Shown piece by piece: positions 25,336-37,984 of a stretch of DNA of 64,000 nucleotides. The translations under genes and the position numbers were made by a program. Each line of letters opens with the position of its first letter. The stretch's first letter is position 1. Below the pieces are notes generated by a model that worked only from the letters and a program-made list of their open reading frames with translations, did no database searches and was not told the DNA's origin. The DNA lies in contig NW_023601543.1 of NCBI RefSeq assembly GCF_014898055.3, positions 15,895,314 to 15,959,313 of the forward strand, written 5' to 3'. This DNA comes from Talpa occidentalis (taxonomy: Eukaryota > Chordata > Mammalia > Eulipotyphla > Talpidae).

Positions 25336-28300
25336 TTGAGCAGCAATATCTCTTTAGAATTATCTGGAGATGAGTATATAAAAGTCAGGCCCACCCTGAC
25401 TTACTGAATTATAATTCTGGAATTGAGAATAACTGACCAACACTATAAGAAATCTAGTGGCTATAATGAAGATTAAATGAGTAAAGTGTATATGGAGTAT
25501 TTTCTAAACCAAAAAGTGATATATAAGTTTAAAATAGCACTCATTTTTATAGTTGTGATTATTACTGTTGCATGTCTGTGGTATAAATTTGATTTCTATA
25601 TTACTCCAATCATGGACGTTGGTTGAGAAGGCTACTTTTAGTGATTCACATTTGACATATAATGCTCTAAATTAAATGACTGGAATATTCTCATGGAAAT
25701 TTTGGCAAGGATGCTGTGAAGGAAAAATTGTATATATTGACCCCCTGTTGCTACATCTTACAAAGGAAAAACAAACCTGTATATTTTCAGAATTATATAC
25801 ACAAGTCCCAATAACCTTAAATTGTTTTACTCCCCTTTGATTGAATTGTTACAAAATGAAAATAGTTAATATAAATATAATTAAAATATATACATGCATC
25901 CTCTATGAAATAACATCCCCCAAAATGCTTTTAATGTTAAAAAAGCAGTAAACCAGCAGCCATACTACATTGACACTTCTGAGTTTATTGAGGTAGCACT
26001 GGTTTACACCATGTGTTTTAGAGGTGTTGCATCTCCCCGTTCAGGTGTTACCTACACTTAAGGACCATAAAAGCACCCATAGTCTACCACCATAGTCCAT
26101 TGCGCTCCATCCAAACTTCCCTCTAGGCCCTCCCCTTCCTTATATGAGGAATATAAAGAAACAAAGTGTCAGATAAAGCCAAAGTAACAAGTCACAGAAT
26201 TCTTACTATAGAACTCAGGCTACCAGCATGCAAGGAGGGCAGGGTGAAGGGGAGGTTTTCTAAATATTAAGAGTGCAGCGTTTCCTCATTTCTAGTAGAT
26301 GTTGTTATATATCAGGGAGACCTAATCTGTAGCTGGATCTTCAGTGAGCAGGGGTGTCTTGGGGCAGTTCCGTCCATAGTGAAAATGCTGTATGTGGGCT
26401 CAATTTATGCCTTTGCTGCTGCTAGCCTCCTCTCTGATTTTATACCTGTGTCCACATGTCTTATACCTGTGGCTTGATTTTTGGTGCATTCCCAGCACAT
26501 TCCAACATGGCTTCACTCTCTCCACTTGCTCCCTATATTCGTCCTTCCAGCAATAATGGGTAGTGGGGAGTTGTAAATTTCTGACCTGTGTCTTCCTCTC
26601 ATGGGGTCCTGTCTGCCTGACTCACTCCAGCACACTTGCCCATATCTTCCATGGTCAGGTTCACAGCCATCAGGTTTGTAATCCTCAGTTGCAGGTATGA
26701 ACTGTGGTTTCGACCCTGACAGCTGTCTCCTTACCCTATCTTTGCCCAGAGTTAAATTTCCTCCATATTTCTTATGTTGTTCTCAGTCACCATTGGTGTC
26801 TGGTAATGTGAGATGCTCCAGTTTTGCTCCATATCATGTGATCCTCTGAGTTCAGTGCTTACTTGGACTTCTTTTAGTTTATTCTCCCCAGAGCAACACA
26901 GGAAACTTCCTCTGACACCATCTTCCCCGAGTCCCCTTTTTTGGTTCACTGTAGTGGAATACGTGCATTTGACTGAAAGTAATGTTTGCTGTTTAACTTG
27001 GGAAAGAAATGAACAGGTGGTTCTCACATCTTCCATGCATCCTTATATGTCTTAGCTCTGAGATAATTATTCTAAAATATACATTCTTATGGTTGAGTTC
27101 CAGGTTATTTCTGAATTTGACATTTATGTGTTTAATTATGCATCATCACTCTAAGATTAAAATTGTCTTTCAACTTTGTTCTAGCAAGAAATATTGCTGA
27201 TCTGGATGTGGAAAAAACACTTGTTTTAGTTTATTTTTAACACTATAGAATTCTATTTTTGGAATTCTATTCTAAATCTGTCAGTTCTAAAATTGAGCTT
27301 CGGTCCCCTTTCTGTCTTCCTTTTATCCTTTATCAGTCTCAGTGTTACCTGAAATCAATTATGGATAGATTTGATATAATTTAATATAAATCTTTAAAGT
27401 CATTTAAATATATAAAATGAGATATTTCACATTTAGATTATGGCAAGAATGATAAAGCTTTCTCATCTACCATGTCAATTACAATGAGTTTGTAGTAGTA
27501 GTAAGAGTACTGAAAAGGATTATGATTATCAGCAGCGACTACTAGGAACATGGGAGATAAAAAGGAAGTGTATATGCCAGGTACTCTCCAACTGCTGAAT
27601 GGCTTCAGTGGTGAAAAAAATATGTACTTTTTTTTAGAGAATAAATATTAGGTTAAAAATGAAAACAGAAAAAGATGATTAATTGAGTTAATAGCCAATT
27701 CCATATGATTCACATTGTTATCAAATCATCGCTGTTGACCTGATATATTCATTATTTTTAAGGAAGTTTTCCAGACTAAAGGGACCGCATTCATTTTCAG
27801 TGTGTTATTTCCTTTCAAGCTATGTAATGTTCCCAGCTATTTGGCCTACTGTGCATTTTATAAACTTTAAAATGTCTGTTCAGTTTCAGAAGATTGCGAT
27901 AAGTGGCATGATATAAATAATAATAAATCTCTGTATTGTATAAATTTCTCTATTTTTTCTTAACTGACATGACTTTGCTTTCTTCCAATTTGATTTCTCA
28001 AGTCACTCAAAATCCAGATCTGGACTTCATAAAGTAGGATCTTATGAACTGAAGTAAGTTTATATTTCTGATCCCTGGGTAAATTTCATTTCCAGAAATT
28101 TTCTCATTTTCTTGCCTTTGAACCTTATGTATGACTTCTTCAGAACTATGAGGGTTTCTTTTGCGTTAGCTAGTTCTGTGTGCCACGGGTTTGTTACCTA
28201 TCCATTATACTTTTTGAAGTGGCAACCAACTATCTCATTTTTCCTTAAATCTAATAGTACTCTGCATTTTTGATTAATATATTCACAGTCATCTCATGTT

Positions 28301-29310
28301 TCTCTGCTTTCCAAACTTGGATATTAGCCAAGCTCAAACTGAGCCTTGCTTGGCTGTGGGAAAACATAAAGCGAGCCTATGCATTCATTAAAACTAAACA
28401 GTCTTTCCTTAGGGACTGTTGGAATTGCACCATGTAGACTTAAGAGTTTCTGGTCTGAATAGATATAAATGTCATGTCTACTTCATGTTCACCTCAAGTT
28501 GAAAAAGTATTAAGAGATGATCCCGTTTATAGATTTTTAAAAAAGAAATTGTAATAGCAACTTTATGTAGCTATCACTATGCACATGTATAGTGTATCCT
28601 TGGTCTGACGGTTGTATCATCCCAATTTCAATGCCTGAGGAGAATATATCCACTTTAAATCTATTTTTTTTTTTTTGCATCTAAGACGTTCATAATGATT
28701 AAATCACTGCCTACATAATAGCGACCCTCTGTGAGTGCTAGAGACTCCAAACTAAATAGTTTGGTATAAAATTATTTTTCTAACTTAGCAAAAATATAAT
28801 CAAATACTTTCAGAGGTAAGTGGATCTTGTTTTACTATTAGTATGTCCTGATTAATTATCCTTTCCTGGATTCTAAACATAGTGTATAACCTGAAGATAA
28901 ATAATTTATTCATTTTTTAAATTTTTAGTCAAAACAATATAATCAAACCATACTATGTAAAAACTATGTGTTCTTTTATAAAACATATAAAATAGGCCTC
29001 AACACAAATTAATGTAAAATTTAAAAGGAATAAAAACATTGAGGTTACAATACCATGGTAGGAATATATTTACTACAACCAACATTGCTTGTGGGTAATA
29101 TATATTTACAAATCAATTTTCCTCCTAAACTTTGGCCAGTTTTGCTTAGCATTAGGATTATCACTCTGAACAATATTTGTTCTAGTTTCCCTATGATGCA
29201 GTGCCACTTGTGGAAACTTAATCTAAAAAATTTAAAAGAAAATTATTTTGCCCGTATTAAAATGTTTGAGAGGTCTAGATTTGCTCAGTTCAGTTATAAA
29301 AAATTGGTTA

Positions 29311-29589
29311 GGAGACCTCCCTGGTGGTGCAAGGGGTTAAGTCACAGCACTATGAAACTATCTGCAGTCACTGCAGCAGGAGTTTGATCTTTGGCCAGGG
29401 AGGTGACCCACATGATGCAGCAGACCTCTCCTGTCCCACCTGCTGCTCCCCTCAGCAGTGTATTTCAGTCATTCAGCCTGTTCTGTTCTCTGCTCTGTCT
29501 CTGGTGCATCCTCTCACCCCCCTCCCCCACTCACACACTCCTCTGTCCTTTACCCCAGTTCCTGTATTCATAAATAAATAAATCTTTAA
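29311..29589 (+). repeat. SINE with target-site duplication
   Basis: Starts GGAGACCTCCCTGGTGGTGC and ends TTCATAAATAAATAAATC plus A-run. AAAAATTGGTTA is found at 29,299-29,310 and 29,590-29,601. A C-rich expansion (CACCCCCCTCCCCCACTCACA) lies in its 3' half. Confidence 0.93.
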
Positions 29590-29929
29590 AAAAATTGGTT
29601 AGTGGTATTGTATTGTAAAGATTTCATATTCTTTAAAGCATAGATTCTTGAATGTTCATTTTGAAACTTGGTTAGTGTTATCCTGTAGACATAGTTCCTG
29701 ACTAAAATTTAGTGACAGGAGTTTCAGAAAATGACAGAGTTTCAGAAAATCTGGTATCACTTTCATGAATTTGAAAATGCTCATAATAGTGACTAACATT
29801 CATTTACTGCCACCTTAATTACATTTAAAAATATGTACATAAAATTACACTACAAAGATTCCTTCCTTCTAACCATGGGTCTTGTTTGTCCCTCATTTTC
29901 AAGATGCTTAAGGTGTAGTATTACATTTT

Positions 29930-30254
29930 TTATTTATAATTTTTCTTTTTAATGTGGGTCTCCATTGTAGTAATCTTCCCCCTTAAGAAACTTTTTTTTA
30001 AAAGATTTATTTATTTATTTATACAAGCACTGGGTACAGTCAGAAGCGTGGGAGGGTGAGAGAATTCACCAGAGCCAGAGCAGGGAACAGAATAGGCAGA
30101 CTGACGAAACACACTGCTGAGGGGAGCAGCGGGCGCAGCAGGAGAGGTCTGTCACACCATGAGGGACCCTCACTGGCGGCTGGGGATTGAACCGGCACTG
30201 GAGAGGCTGTGGGCAACTTCATAGCCCAGTGCTCATCCACTGTGCCACCAGGGT
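29930..30254 (-). repeat. SINE with an apparent 3' transduced flank
   Basis: SINE body at about 29,992-30,254, reverse. The 19-bp duplication AGGTGTAGTATTACATTTT lies at 30,255-30,273 on the head side, but its partner is at 29,911-29,929, about 62 bp beyond the normal tail. The intervening segment has a non-A part at about 29,951-29,991 and then an A-rich stretch (TTTATTTATAATTTTTC complement) next to the duplication. This layout fits a read-through transcript retroposed with downstream sequence. Confidence 0.82.
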
Positions 30255-30273
30255 AGGTGTAGTATTACATTTT

Positions 30274-32345
30274 ATTTTACATTTTTAAGACCACTTTTGA
30301 TACATTCATATATTGTGGTAACTTGTATCACCATTTTTGTTTATATAAAGGCATTTTTTTAATTTTTACTTTGATTTCCTCTTTTATCCGATAGCTATTA
30401 ATCAGCATGTTAGTCTCTAGTATTCATTGTTTGTCCAGTTTCTTTGCTTAAGCTGATTTCTAACTGTACAATATATAATTAGAGAGAATACTAGGTATAA
30501 CTTCAGTATTTTAGTTTTATTTACAATTAAACTATGTTCAAATATATGGTCTACTTTTTAAAATGTTCCATGTGCACTTGCAAATAATGTGTATGCAGTG
30601 TTTTTTGGGTGAAATATTCTGTTGATGTCTATTAGATTTATTTGATCTAATTACTCATTTAAGCCTATTATCTTATTCTTTTTTCTTGTTGATGTGTTCA
30701 CTGTTGTAAGTGGTATATTAATCCCCTAATATTATTGTATTATTTATCAACATCTCTTTAATTTGTTACTAGTTGTCATATGTCTCTTATTGCTCTACCA
30801 TTTGGCACATATATATTTCTTATTGTTGTCTTAGAAACCCTTAAACTTAATATAGTTCCTGTCTTTATCTCATTACCTTTCTTCATCTAAAGTCTATGTT
30901 AACATATAATATATAAATGTAGCTGGTACTGATACTTTTGGTTGCCAATTGCTTCTATAACTTTCTTCAAGTCTTAAATTTGTGCCTAAGTTTATAAAAC
31001 AGCAAAATATTGGACTTTGTTTTGACGTCCATTCAAGCATTAAACATCTTTTTTTTCCTGGTGAATTCAGGCCATTTACTTTTAAGTTGGTTACCCATTC
31101 TTTTGTGTTCCTTGCCATTTTATTTTTAGTTTGATTGTTTTGGGGTTTGTCTTGTGATTTGTTTGTTTATTTTTTTGATGTCTTCCTGTTATGTTTAGTT
31201 TTGGTGAGTATACAATGGGTTATTTGTGTAACTCAGTGAATGGTCAGGTCTCATAGACTTTTGATGGGTCAGGTAGTTACTCTTCTACTCCTCCATGTTA
31301 AGTGATTTACATATCTGTTGGTACTATATTTGTTGTTCTGTTGCTTTATAATCTTTAAGAATTTCTTTCATATGTGGCTTGGTGTTGATAAATTCTTTTC
31401 ATTCTTGCTTTTCAGTGATGCTCCTTATTCTCTCTTCTGTCTTGAATATTAATCCTGCAGGATGAAAGGATTCTTGACTGGGTGTCTTCTTTAAGTACTT
31501 TAATAGCTCCTTCCAGTCCCTTCAAATTTTTTTTTTTTTTTTTAGTGTTAGTTTTTTTATTTTTTATTTTTTTTGTTGTCCACAACAGTTTTTTTTTTAA
31601 ATAATAAATTTTATTTTTATATTCCCCCATACAATTGCAAATTTTTAATGTTTCTATTGAAAATTCTGCTGATGGTCTGTTTGGTGTTTCCTTTGGCTTA
31701 CTATTTTTTTCTCTTGATGCCTTTAGTATTCTGTCCTTGCCGTTTGTTTTCAATAACTTCATTATAATGTGTCTAGATGTGTGTCTGCCTCATAGCATTT
31801 TGTTTAGAACTCTTTTGGCCTCTTTAATTACAACATCTGTTTGGTTTCCCAGATTGAAATTATTTTTAGCAATCATTTCTTGAAGTAAAATTTCTATGTA
31901 TTTCATTTTCTGTTCTCCTTTTGGGGACCCCCTATGATAAGGATATTATTTCTCTTTTAATTATACAACAAGTTTCTTACACTATTTTCATTTTCATATT
32001 CTTTTTTTTGTATACATTTTCTGTGTGTTCTCCAACATTATGATTTTGAATTAATTATTTCTCTCCATTTTTTCTGTTTGTCTACTTTTCATGCCATCAG
32101 TTTTTGATTTTAATTAGTTATAGTGTTTCTTAGCACCAGTATTTCTAACTATAGGTGTCTCATATTTTCTTATCTTTATTTTGGTTGTTTTTCATTGCCC
32201 ATACTATTTTTAGTTACAAAAGTGTTAAAACTGTTACTTAAAATCTTCTTCAGTCATGCTCTATAGTTCTTTTAGATATAGGTTCCTCCATGATTTCCCC
32301 CCACCTGGCATTTTTAGTATGTTCCTCTGTCTCCTCATTTTAATT
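30274..32345 (-). mobile_element. L1 covering ORF2 start and ORF1 end, antisense
   Basis: Minus-strand frames show L1 pieces: around 30,894-31,118 a segment with KVNGLNSPGKKR and LEWTSKQSPIFCC, typical of the ORF2 endonuclease start, and around 31,412-31,762 a piece of the ORF1 C-terminal region with PSAEFSIETLK. Plus-strand phrases such as TGATTTCCTCTTTTATCC and TTCAGGCCATTTACTTTTAAG agree. Frames are broken. A homopolymer T block lies at about 31,528-31,600. Confidence 0.8.
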
Positions 32346-32399
32346 TTTTTTGTGGTTTATAATAAGGATAGACATTTACACTGTTGTCTCTGCACCTGT

Positions 32400-32800
32400 T
32401 GGATTATTCAGAGGACTGGTACCAGCAAGGAATAGAAGGTATAAAAGAACCATGGCAGAAGATAACCAAAGGAATCAGAAGGAAAAAGGAAAAATATTGG
32501 ATGGTTTCACATATAGGAGGAATATAGGAGAACCAAATAAGGGATCAGGAAAAATAAGAGACAAAACTAGCAGGCAAGTATAAATCAGAGACATTCAGCA
32601 GAGAAGGGGGAAGAAAAGGGATTAAAACAGGGTTGAGAAGAACACAATAGACTGTGGTGATGGTTCACAGGTGACTTGGTGGTGGGAATTTTATAGGGAC
32701 TACACCTAAGAGGAGAAATCAAACACTGTACAAAAATGAATAATGATGTAAAATATATATTAATAAATATTTAAAAAATAAATATATTAATATTAAAAAA
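32400..32800 (+). mobile_element. L1 3' end, sense
   Basis: Degenerate L1 3' UTR: GGTTTCACATATAGGAGGAA, GAGAACCAAATAAGGGATCA, then the lineage-typical end GACTACACCTAAGAGGAGAAA and CTGTACAAAAATGAATAATG before an A/T-rich tail. It abuts the antisense L1 on its left. Confidence 0.7.
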
Positions 32801-32804
32801 TAAA

Positions 32805-33062
32805 ACCAACTGCATTAGAATCACTGAATATGCCTGTTTAAAAATTGCGGATTGTATAGGGAATATAACCAAAATGAAAATGCATACATTGTGCAAAGAT
32901 GAAAAAATATGTAAGAATTATATAAAATAAAATATTTAAATAAATAAATAAATAATATATAAAAAATAAATAAAATTGCAGATTCCTGGTCCCATACAAA
33001 TGTCCTCAACCAAACTGAGAATCTGGGATCTGCACTGTTAACAAGCATCCAGATGTTTCTTA
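32805..33062 (+). repeat. MER5A-like remnant split by a very short L1 3' end
   Basis: The left part has CATTAGAATCACTGAATATG, the right part AGATTCCTGGTCCCATACAA and GTTAACAAGCATCCAGATG. Between them (about 32,854-32,978) is an A-rich insert with TTGTGCAAAGATGAAAAAATA, like the L1 3' ends elsewhere here. AAAATTGCGG and AAAATTGCAG at the borders look like its target-site duplication. Confidence 0.6.
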
Positions 33063-36000
33063 AAAAAATAAATCAATAAAGAATGATCCCCATAAATTCA
33101 GTAATTAAAACTTCTCTTTCTGTGGCTACCAGTGTTTTGTGGTAGAACACACAGTGATCACCTCTTCTAGGGCAGCTCCTTGGTCTTAGTGTCTCTTACA
33201 ATCTTCTGTCAACTTCTACTCCAGCATATTTTTTAAGAATTCCATGCAGTACTATGCACAGATTGTAGCTTATATGTGGTTAAAGTTGAAATTTATGAAT
33301 TGTACCACATTTTTCAGTAAAATGATAATTTAAGAAAAAACATGGTTGTTCATTCAATTCACAGCTTAAATGAGGTGAATAATTGGTGAACAATGATGCT
33401 TTTCATTTAACTAAGTATAAGGTGTTTAAAATACACATGTTCCAAATAGAGGTAATAAAATATGCAAATTCTCTTCAGTGTGAAAGTGTGAAAATGTGTG
33501 GGTGTTTTTGTGTATGTGTATAAATATAAATAGACATTACCTGTGGCACATTTACAAATGGAACAGATCTTTCTCCCAAATAATTACTATTTCATTGTGA
33601 TGGTTCACTGAAAAGTTTCATGCTTGAAAGATAGCATGAGTTTTTACTTTTTTACCCATATATCTTATTGTCACATTTTTTGTTTATCTCAATGACTTAT
33701 TCAAGTATTTACTTAACAAAGACATATTGAGCAAACAATTCATTGTTAGATAATGTCTTTGCACTAGGGTATGAGGTAAATGAATCAACCAAGGTCTCTG
33801 TTTTCATAAATTTGAAATCTAGAAAGAACACCTCTCTATGAGATCATACAATTTGAGTATATCTGCTATTCAAAAAATGATCAGTATTTTCTAGTCACCT
33901 ATCTAAATTCAGTTATTGTGTACATTGTTTGATTTTGACCAACTTACAACAAAGTGTACATTTTTGTTTCAAAAATGTAAATTTTTTCTACTCTGAGTGG
34001 TAGATTAAATTCTTATATATGTGGTTCCCAATCGTTGACATAATTATTGGCAATATGTAGTATTTAAAGACTAAAAGACAATGGAGGTTAGAGAGAGTAG
34101 TTGGAGAGAGAGGGAGGGAGACAAGGAATAGGGGTAAAGTTGATTGAATAGTAGCACTGTTACTTCTATGGAGAGTAGGTGAAGCATGTACACATGTTGT
34201 GATGTGAGACTGAACTGCAAGCATATGGATTTGTAAACAAATGATTGATCAATAAGATTTGATTAAAAAAAGAAAATGGTATTTGATTTTTGGTAGTATC
34301 AAGTAAATCAATCTCAGAAAAAAAAAACCTAAAGAAAAAAAATCTGTCTTTGTTTGAGGTACAGAATAGTTCTTAAGAGTTCAATCTGTTGTTTTTCAAA
34401 AATATTTAATGTTTACACATTCCAAGTTGTATTTGTTGATATACGGAAGATTCCTTACAGACAAAAGATGTGTTCTTTTCTCCACAAATCCTTGCTTCAG
34501 ATATCGAAAGAGCTATTGACCTTTAAGTGAATGTGGTTTCCCAAGAGGAGTCATGTAAATGCCAAGGTTTAACTTTACTTTCATCGTTTATCTTCCTCTC
34601 TTTACCTGTAAATCTTTGTCATACCTAGTAGGTCCATGCTTTAAAGATATCATTCTTCAGTAACCTTTGTTGAATACACACTTTGTGCAAAATCTACTAA
34701 CTGCTTTGAAGAAAGAACTAAAAATATCAGTACAGTGAGAGTTTACTAACCAATTAAATTTCATGATGGTATAAAATTATATGTGGCATTACAGTAATTA
34801 TTGGATGTATTTCAGTATATCGGATGATATATTAGACTTTGAAAACTGAAATCTTGTTACAAAAGTAATTAGCTGGTACTTTAGAGTTCCTCCCAAAACA
34901 TTTTATTTTCTTGTTTTGCAACTGGATATTGTCACTTCTCTGGAAGTTGTTGAAATCTGATCTGCTTGTCAGATATCGACCTTATTTGCATAAAAGAAAC
35001 ATGGATTTTGGAGATAATAGCACATCTGGCTAATTAATGTTATTTTTATTTGTGTGTGACAACCTGAAACTATAGTGCTGGGTATTTATTTTTCACCTTT
35101 AGGAGAATATGTTAAGGATGTTGATAAGTGGAAGACAAGATTGTATGTCACAGTAATCCATATAACCATATGTCATAAAAGAGAACATAAATCCTCTGAG
35201 TAGAAGAAAATTTGAACTGAAATTACAGAACAAAGGCACAACCCAAACTGAAAATATCAGTAGTCTCTGGCTAACATAGCATTTGTTTGATATCAGGGTG
35301 TTAAGTATAATCAGCAGAGAGGCACACATATGGGGCCAGTATTTTTATTTCTGTTTTGCTTTGTTTTGTTTCACAGAATTTGCTAGCAGATTAATCTAAT
35401 TTTTGGTGATGACCAAGGCCATAAGCCTTTTGCATGTAATGCTTTTATTTGTGGACTTTTTTTTTTCACCATGGACTTTTACAGAGTTTTAATGATGATA
35501 TTTCACTGTGAACTCCCTGTAATTATTCACTAGTGGAAAATGGTCTCTAACAATTCATCATATGCTATCCCAGGATACCTAGTTAGTCCTCAGGCAATGG
35601 ATAGTTCATGTGGAGGAAATAGCATGCTGATTTGCAGTTATAATTGAAGAAAATTGCTTGAGAGGATTCTGACAGCACAGAAAATAGGCCAATTAGTTAC
35701 CCAACTCTCATCCTCCTGTGATTCATGATTGTCTCCATTTAATTTTGCTGTCACTTATGAAGTGAGGTTAAGAATAGATTAGCTTCTTTTAGCCACAACT
35801 TACAATTAGCTTACTCCTTTGCTGCTGCTGCTGCTTTTTTTTTTTTTTTTAATAGTATGATTTGGTTTAAAAACCAGTATTCTCAAAACTGTACTTAACA
35901 GTTTTTCTTTATAAAGCACTTCCTAATATTTAAAATATCTTCATTTACCACCATAACTTTACAATCAGTCATTCTCAGAGCAGGTTTTTTATTCCATCAA

Positions 36001-36802
36001 AGGATCTTCAAATGCTGCTTTTCAATAATATATTCAAGGAAAAAAATATATATAATAAACTTTGGTCAAGTAAATAAATATTAATGTTTGAAAATGAATT
36101 TTACAGCAACAAGTTCATTGCATGCAAAAAGGACAAAATAAAAACTTGTTATAGGGAAAATTAACTTCCTATAATAGAAAAACTAGGAAATCCACATTTT
36201 TCCACATGCCTCTGTTAGTTTGAGTAATGTCAAAATACTACTTGTGCTTCCTTTGAGAGGAATAATAAATAAATATTATTTTTAATTATATTGAAGTTGA
36301 GAATGTTGTAGTTAATGAGAACATTGGAAAGTCATCGTATTTTCTCACATCTGTGTATATATTAGTTAATAAGACTTGTCTGACTGAGTTAAAAGTGAAT
36401 GTCTGCACGTGTGTCCTTGTGTTTGTGTGTGTGCTTGTTTTGTCTTGCCAAGCGATAAAAGTTGCATCGAAGACCAACAAAAGACTTTTGTTTATACATT
36501 ACATTTCAACCAGAGCACATACTTTGGCTCTGAGCTCATAGGAATAAATATATCTTATGGATATCAGGAATCATCAAATTAAACTTGATTTACCTGTGTT
36601 GCAAAGTTGTCTTATTACACCTAATGGCAACAATGTTATTCTTGTCACTCTAATTGACATCATGTCTGAAGTAATTTAATTTGGATTAATCAGACCCCTC
36701 AAAAATCTTCAGTAGAGAGTTAAACACTCTACAGCTTTTATTTTTCTGGCAATATTTTCCTCTTAATTTTCTATCCATGTTCATCCTTCCATCCAACTTC
36801 CA

Positions 36803-36865
<63 letters not shown>

Positions 36866-37984
36866 TATCATCTGTCATCTCTTTATACAAATTAATTTTG
36901 AGTATTTTTACATGTTCCAGGCTTGGTATGGATGAGTTGCAAGACTTCAGTTACTTATTTAATTTGGGCAATTTATTTTTGCAATTCCTTTTTTCTGGGA
37001 CAATAACTAAAATAGTGGGAAGATGATCATATTTTATGGTTTTCCTTGATTGAATTTATAGTAGCCCAGGTATCTTCAGGCCAAATATTGACACATTATG
37101 TGCTATAACTAAACTGAATTGCCATTTAATGCCTAGATTTCCAACTTGGAAATCTCTGAAGTAAGCTGCTTGTTATTTGAGGAATCAATTTCTCGTAGTT
37201 CAAAGATACTTGAGGGGGATTTCATCTACATTTCTGGAGATTGAATAAAGTATTTGATTATGACTGAAGGCTTGTGAATTACTTCAAAAAATGTCCATTT
37301 ATGTTCCATTATTCAAGCTAGAAAAAAATCCCAACATTTATCAACATCATCTTGTTTCTCAAGACTCTATTTCTTGTAAGACATAGAAAATAATACTGTG
37401 GACTGAAACAGCTTAGAGAAAAACATTTTAAATACCATCTGCAAAGTCTTCTTTGAATTTTAACGTTCTACAGGAAGATGGCTTAAAAATCTGAACAGAA
37501 GCACCCAATAAAAAGAGAAACCAAATATGCCTCTTTTATCTATTTCACTTTTCATCTACCTCAATTACAAAAACACATTATGGAACAAATTACTCAACAA
37601 GTCAAAGAAATAAAATGGATATGCAGTTAAATCTGAAAACATCTTGTAGTTTACGGTGTACATTTTCAAAGAAAAAATTATCTCACTTGAATATATCTCT
37701 ATTTTAATTTTATTTTTATTTATTTTATATTTAAATAAAGATTTGCTTCAAGGAACATATACAAAAAATTTGAACAGAAAATACACTTTGATTTATTTCT
37801 AGGGTGACTCTACACATACATACAAACATACCACACATACACACACACACACCATTTCACAAATGGATATTAAAATGTGATAAGAAAAATATATATTAAT
37901 ATCTATTTATGAGATGGCCATTCTACACTTAAGTATGTAATTTAGAGCAAAATAACAAATTTCCTTCTTTGAGTTTATTCAATG
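33063..37984. other. No gene seen; unique AT-rich sequence
   Basis: No gene or recognised transposon. A (TCTA)n tract is at 36,803-36,863, a (CA)-rich tract at 37,811-37,852, a GAGAGA-rich patch near 34,090-34,120 and a CTG triplet run with poly-T near 35,820-35,850. Some stretches could be conserved noncoding DNA, which cannot be judged from a single sequence. Confidence 0.5.
36803..36863. repeat. (TCTA)n microsatellite
   Basis: About 60 bp of near-perfect TATC tetranucleotide repeat, likely polymorphic. Confidence 0.95.

Larger units (their letters stand above)
23482..29298. other. No gene seen; unique sequence with a few old repeats
   Basis: Contains a TGGATGTATG-type simple repeat near 23,728-23,768, a (TA)n at 24,328-24,373, a MIR end near 25,060-25,145, a MER5A-like piece at 25,172-25,335, and at about 25,985-26,110 a stretch (GTTTATTGAGGTAGCACTGG) resembling an antisense L1 3' UTR. 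The less AT-rich part at 26,300-27,060 is unclassified. No exon-like signal was found. Confidence 0.5.

Noticed and set aside
36803..36863. Regularly spaced short repeats as a CRISPR-like array
   Set aside because: Plain TCTA microsatellite without spacers, in mammalian DNA.
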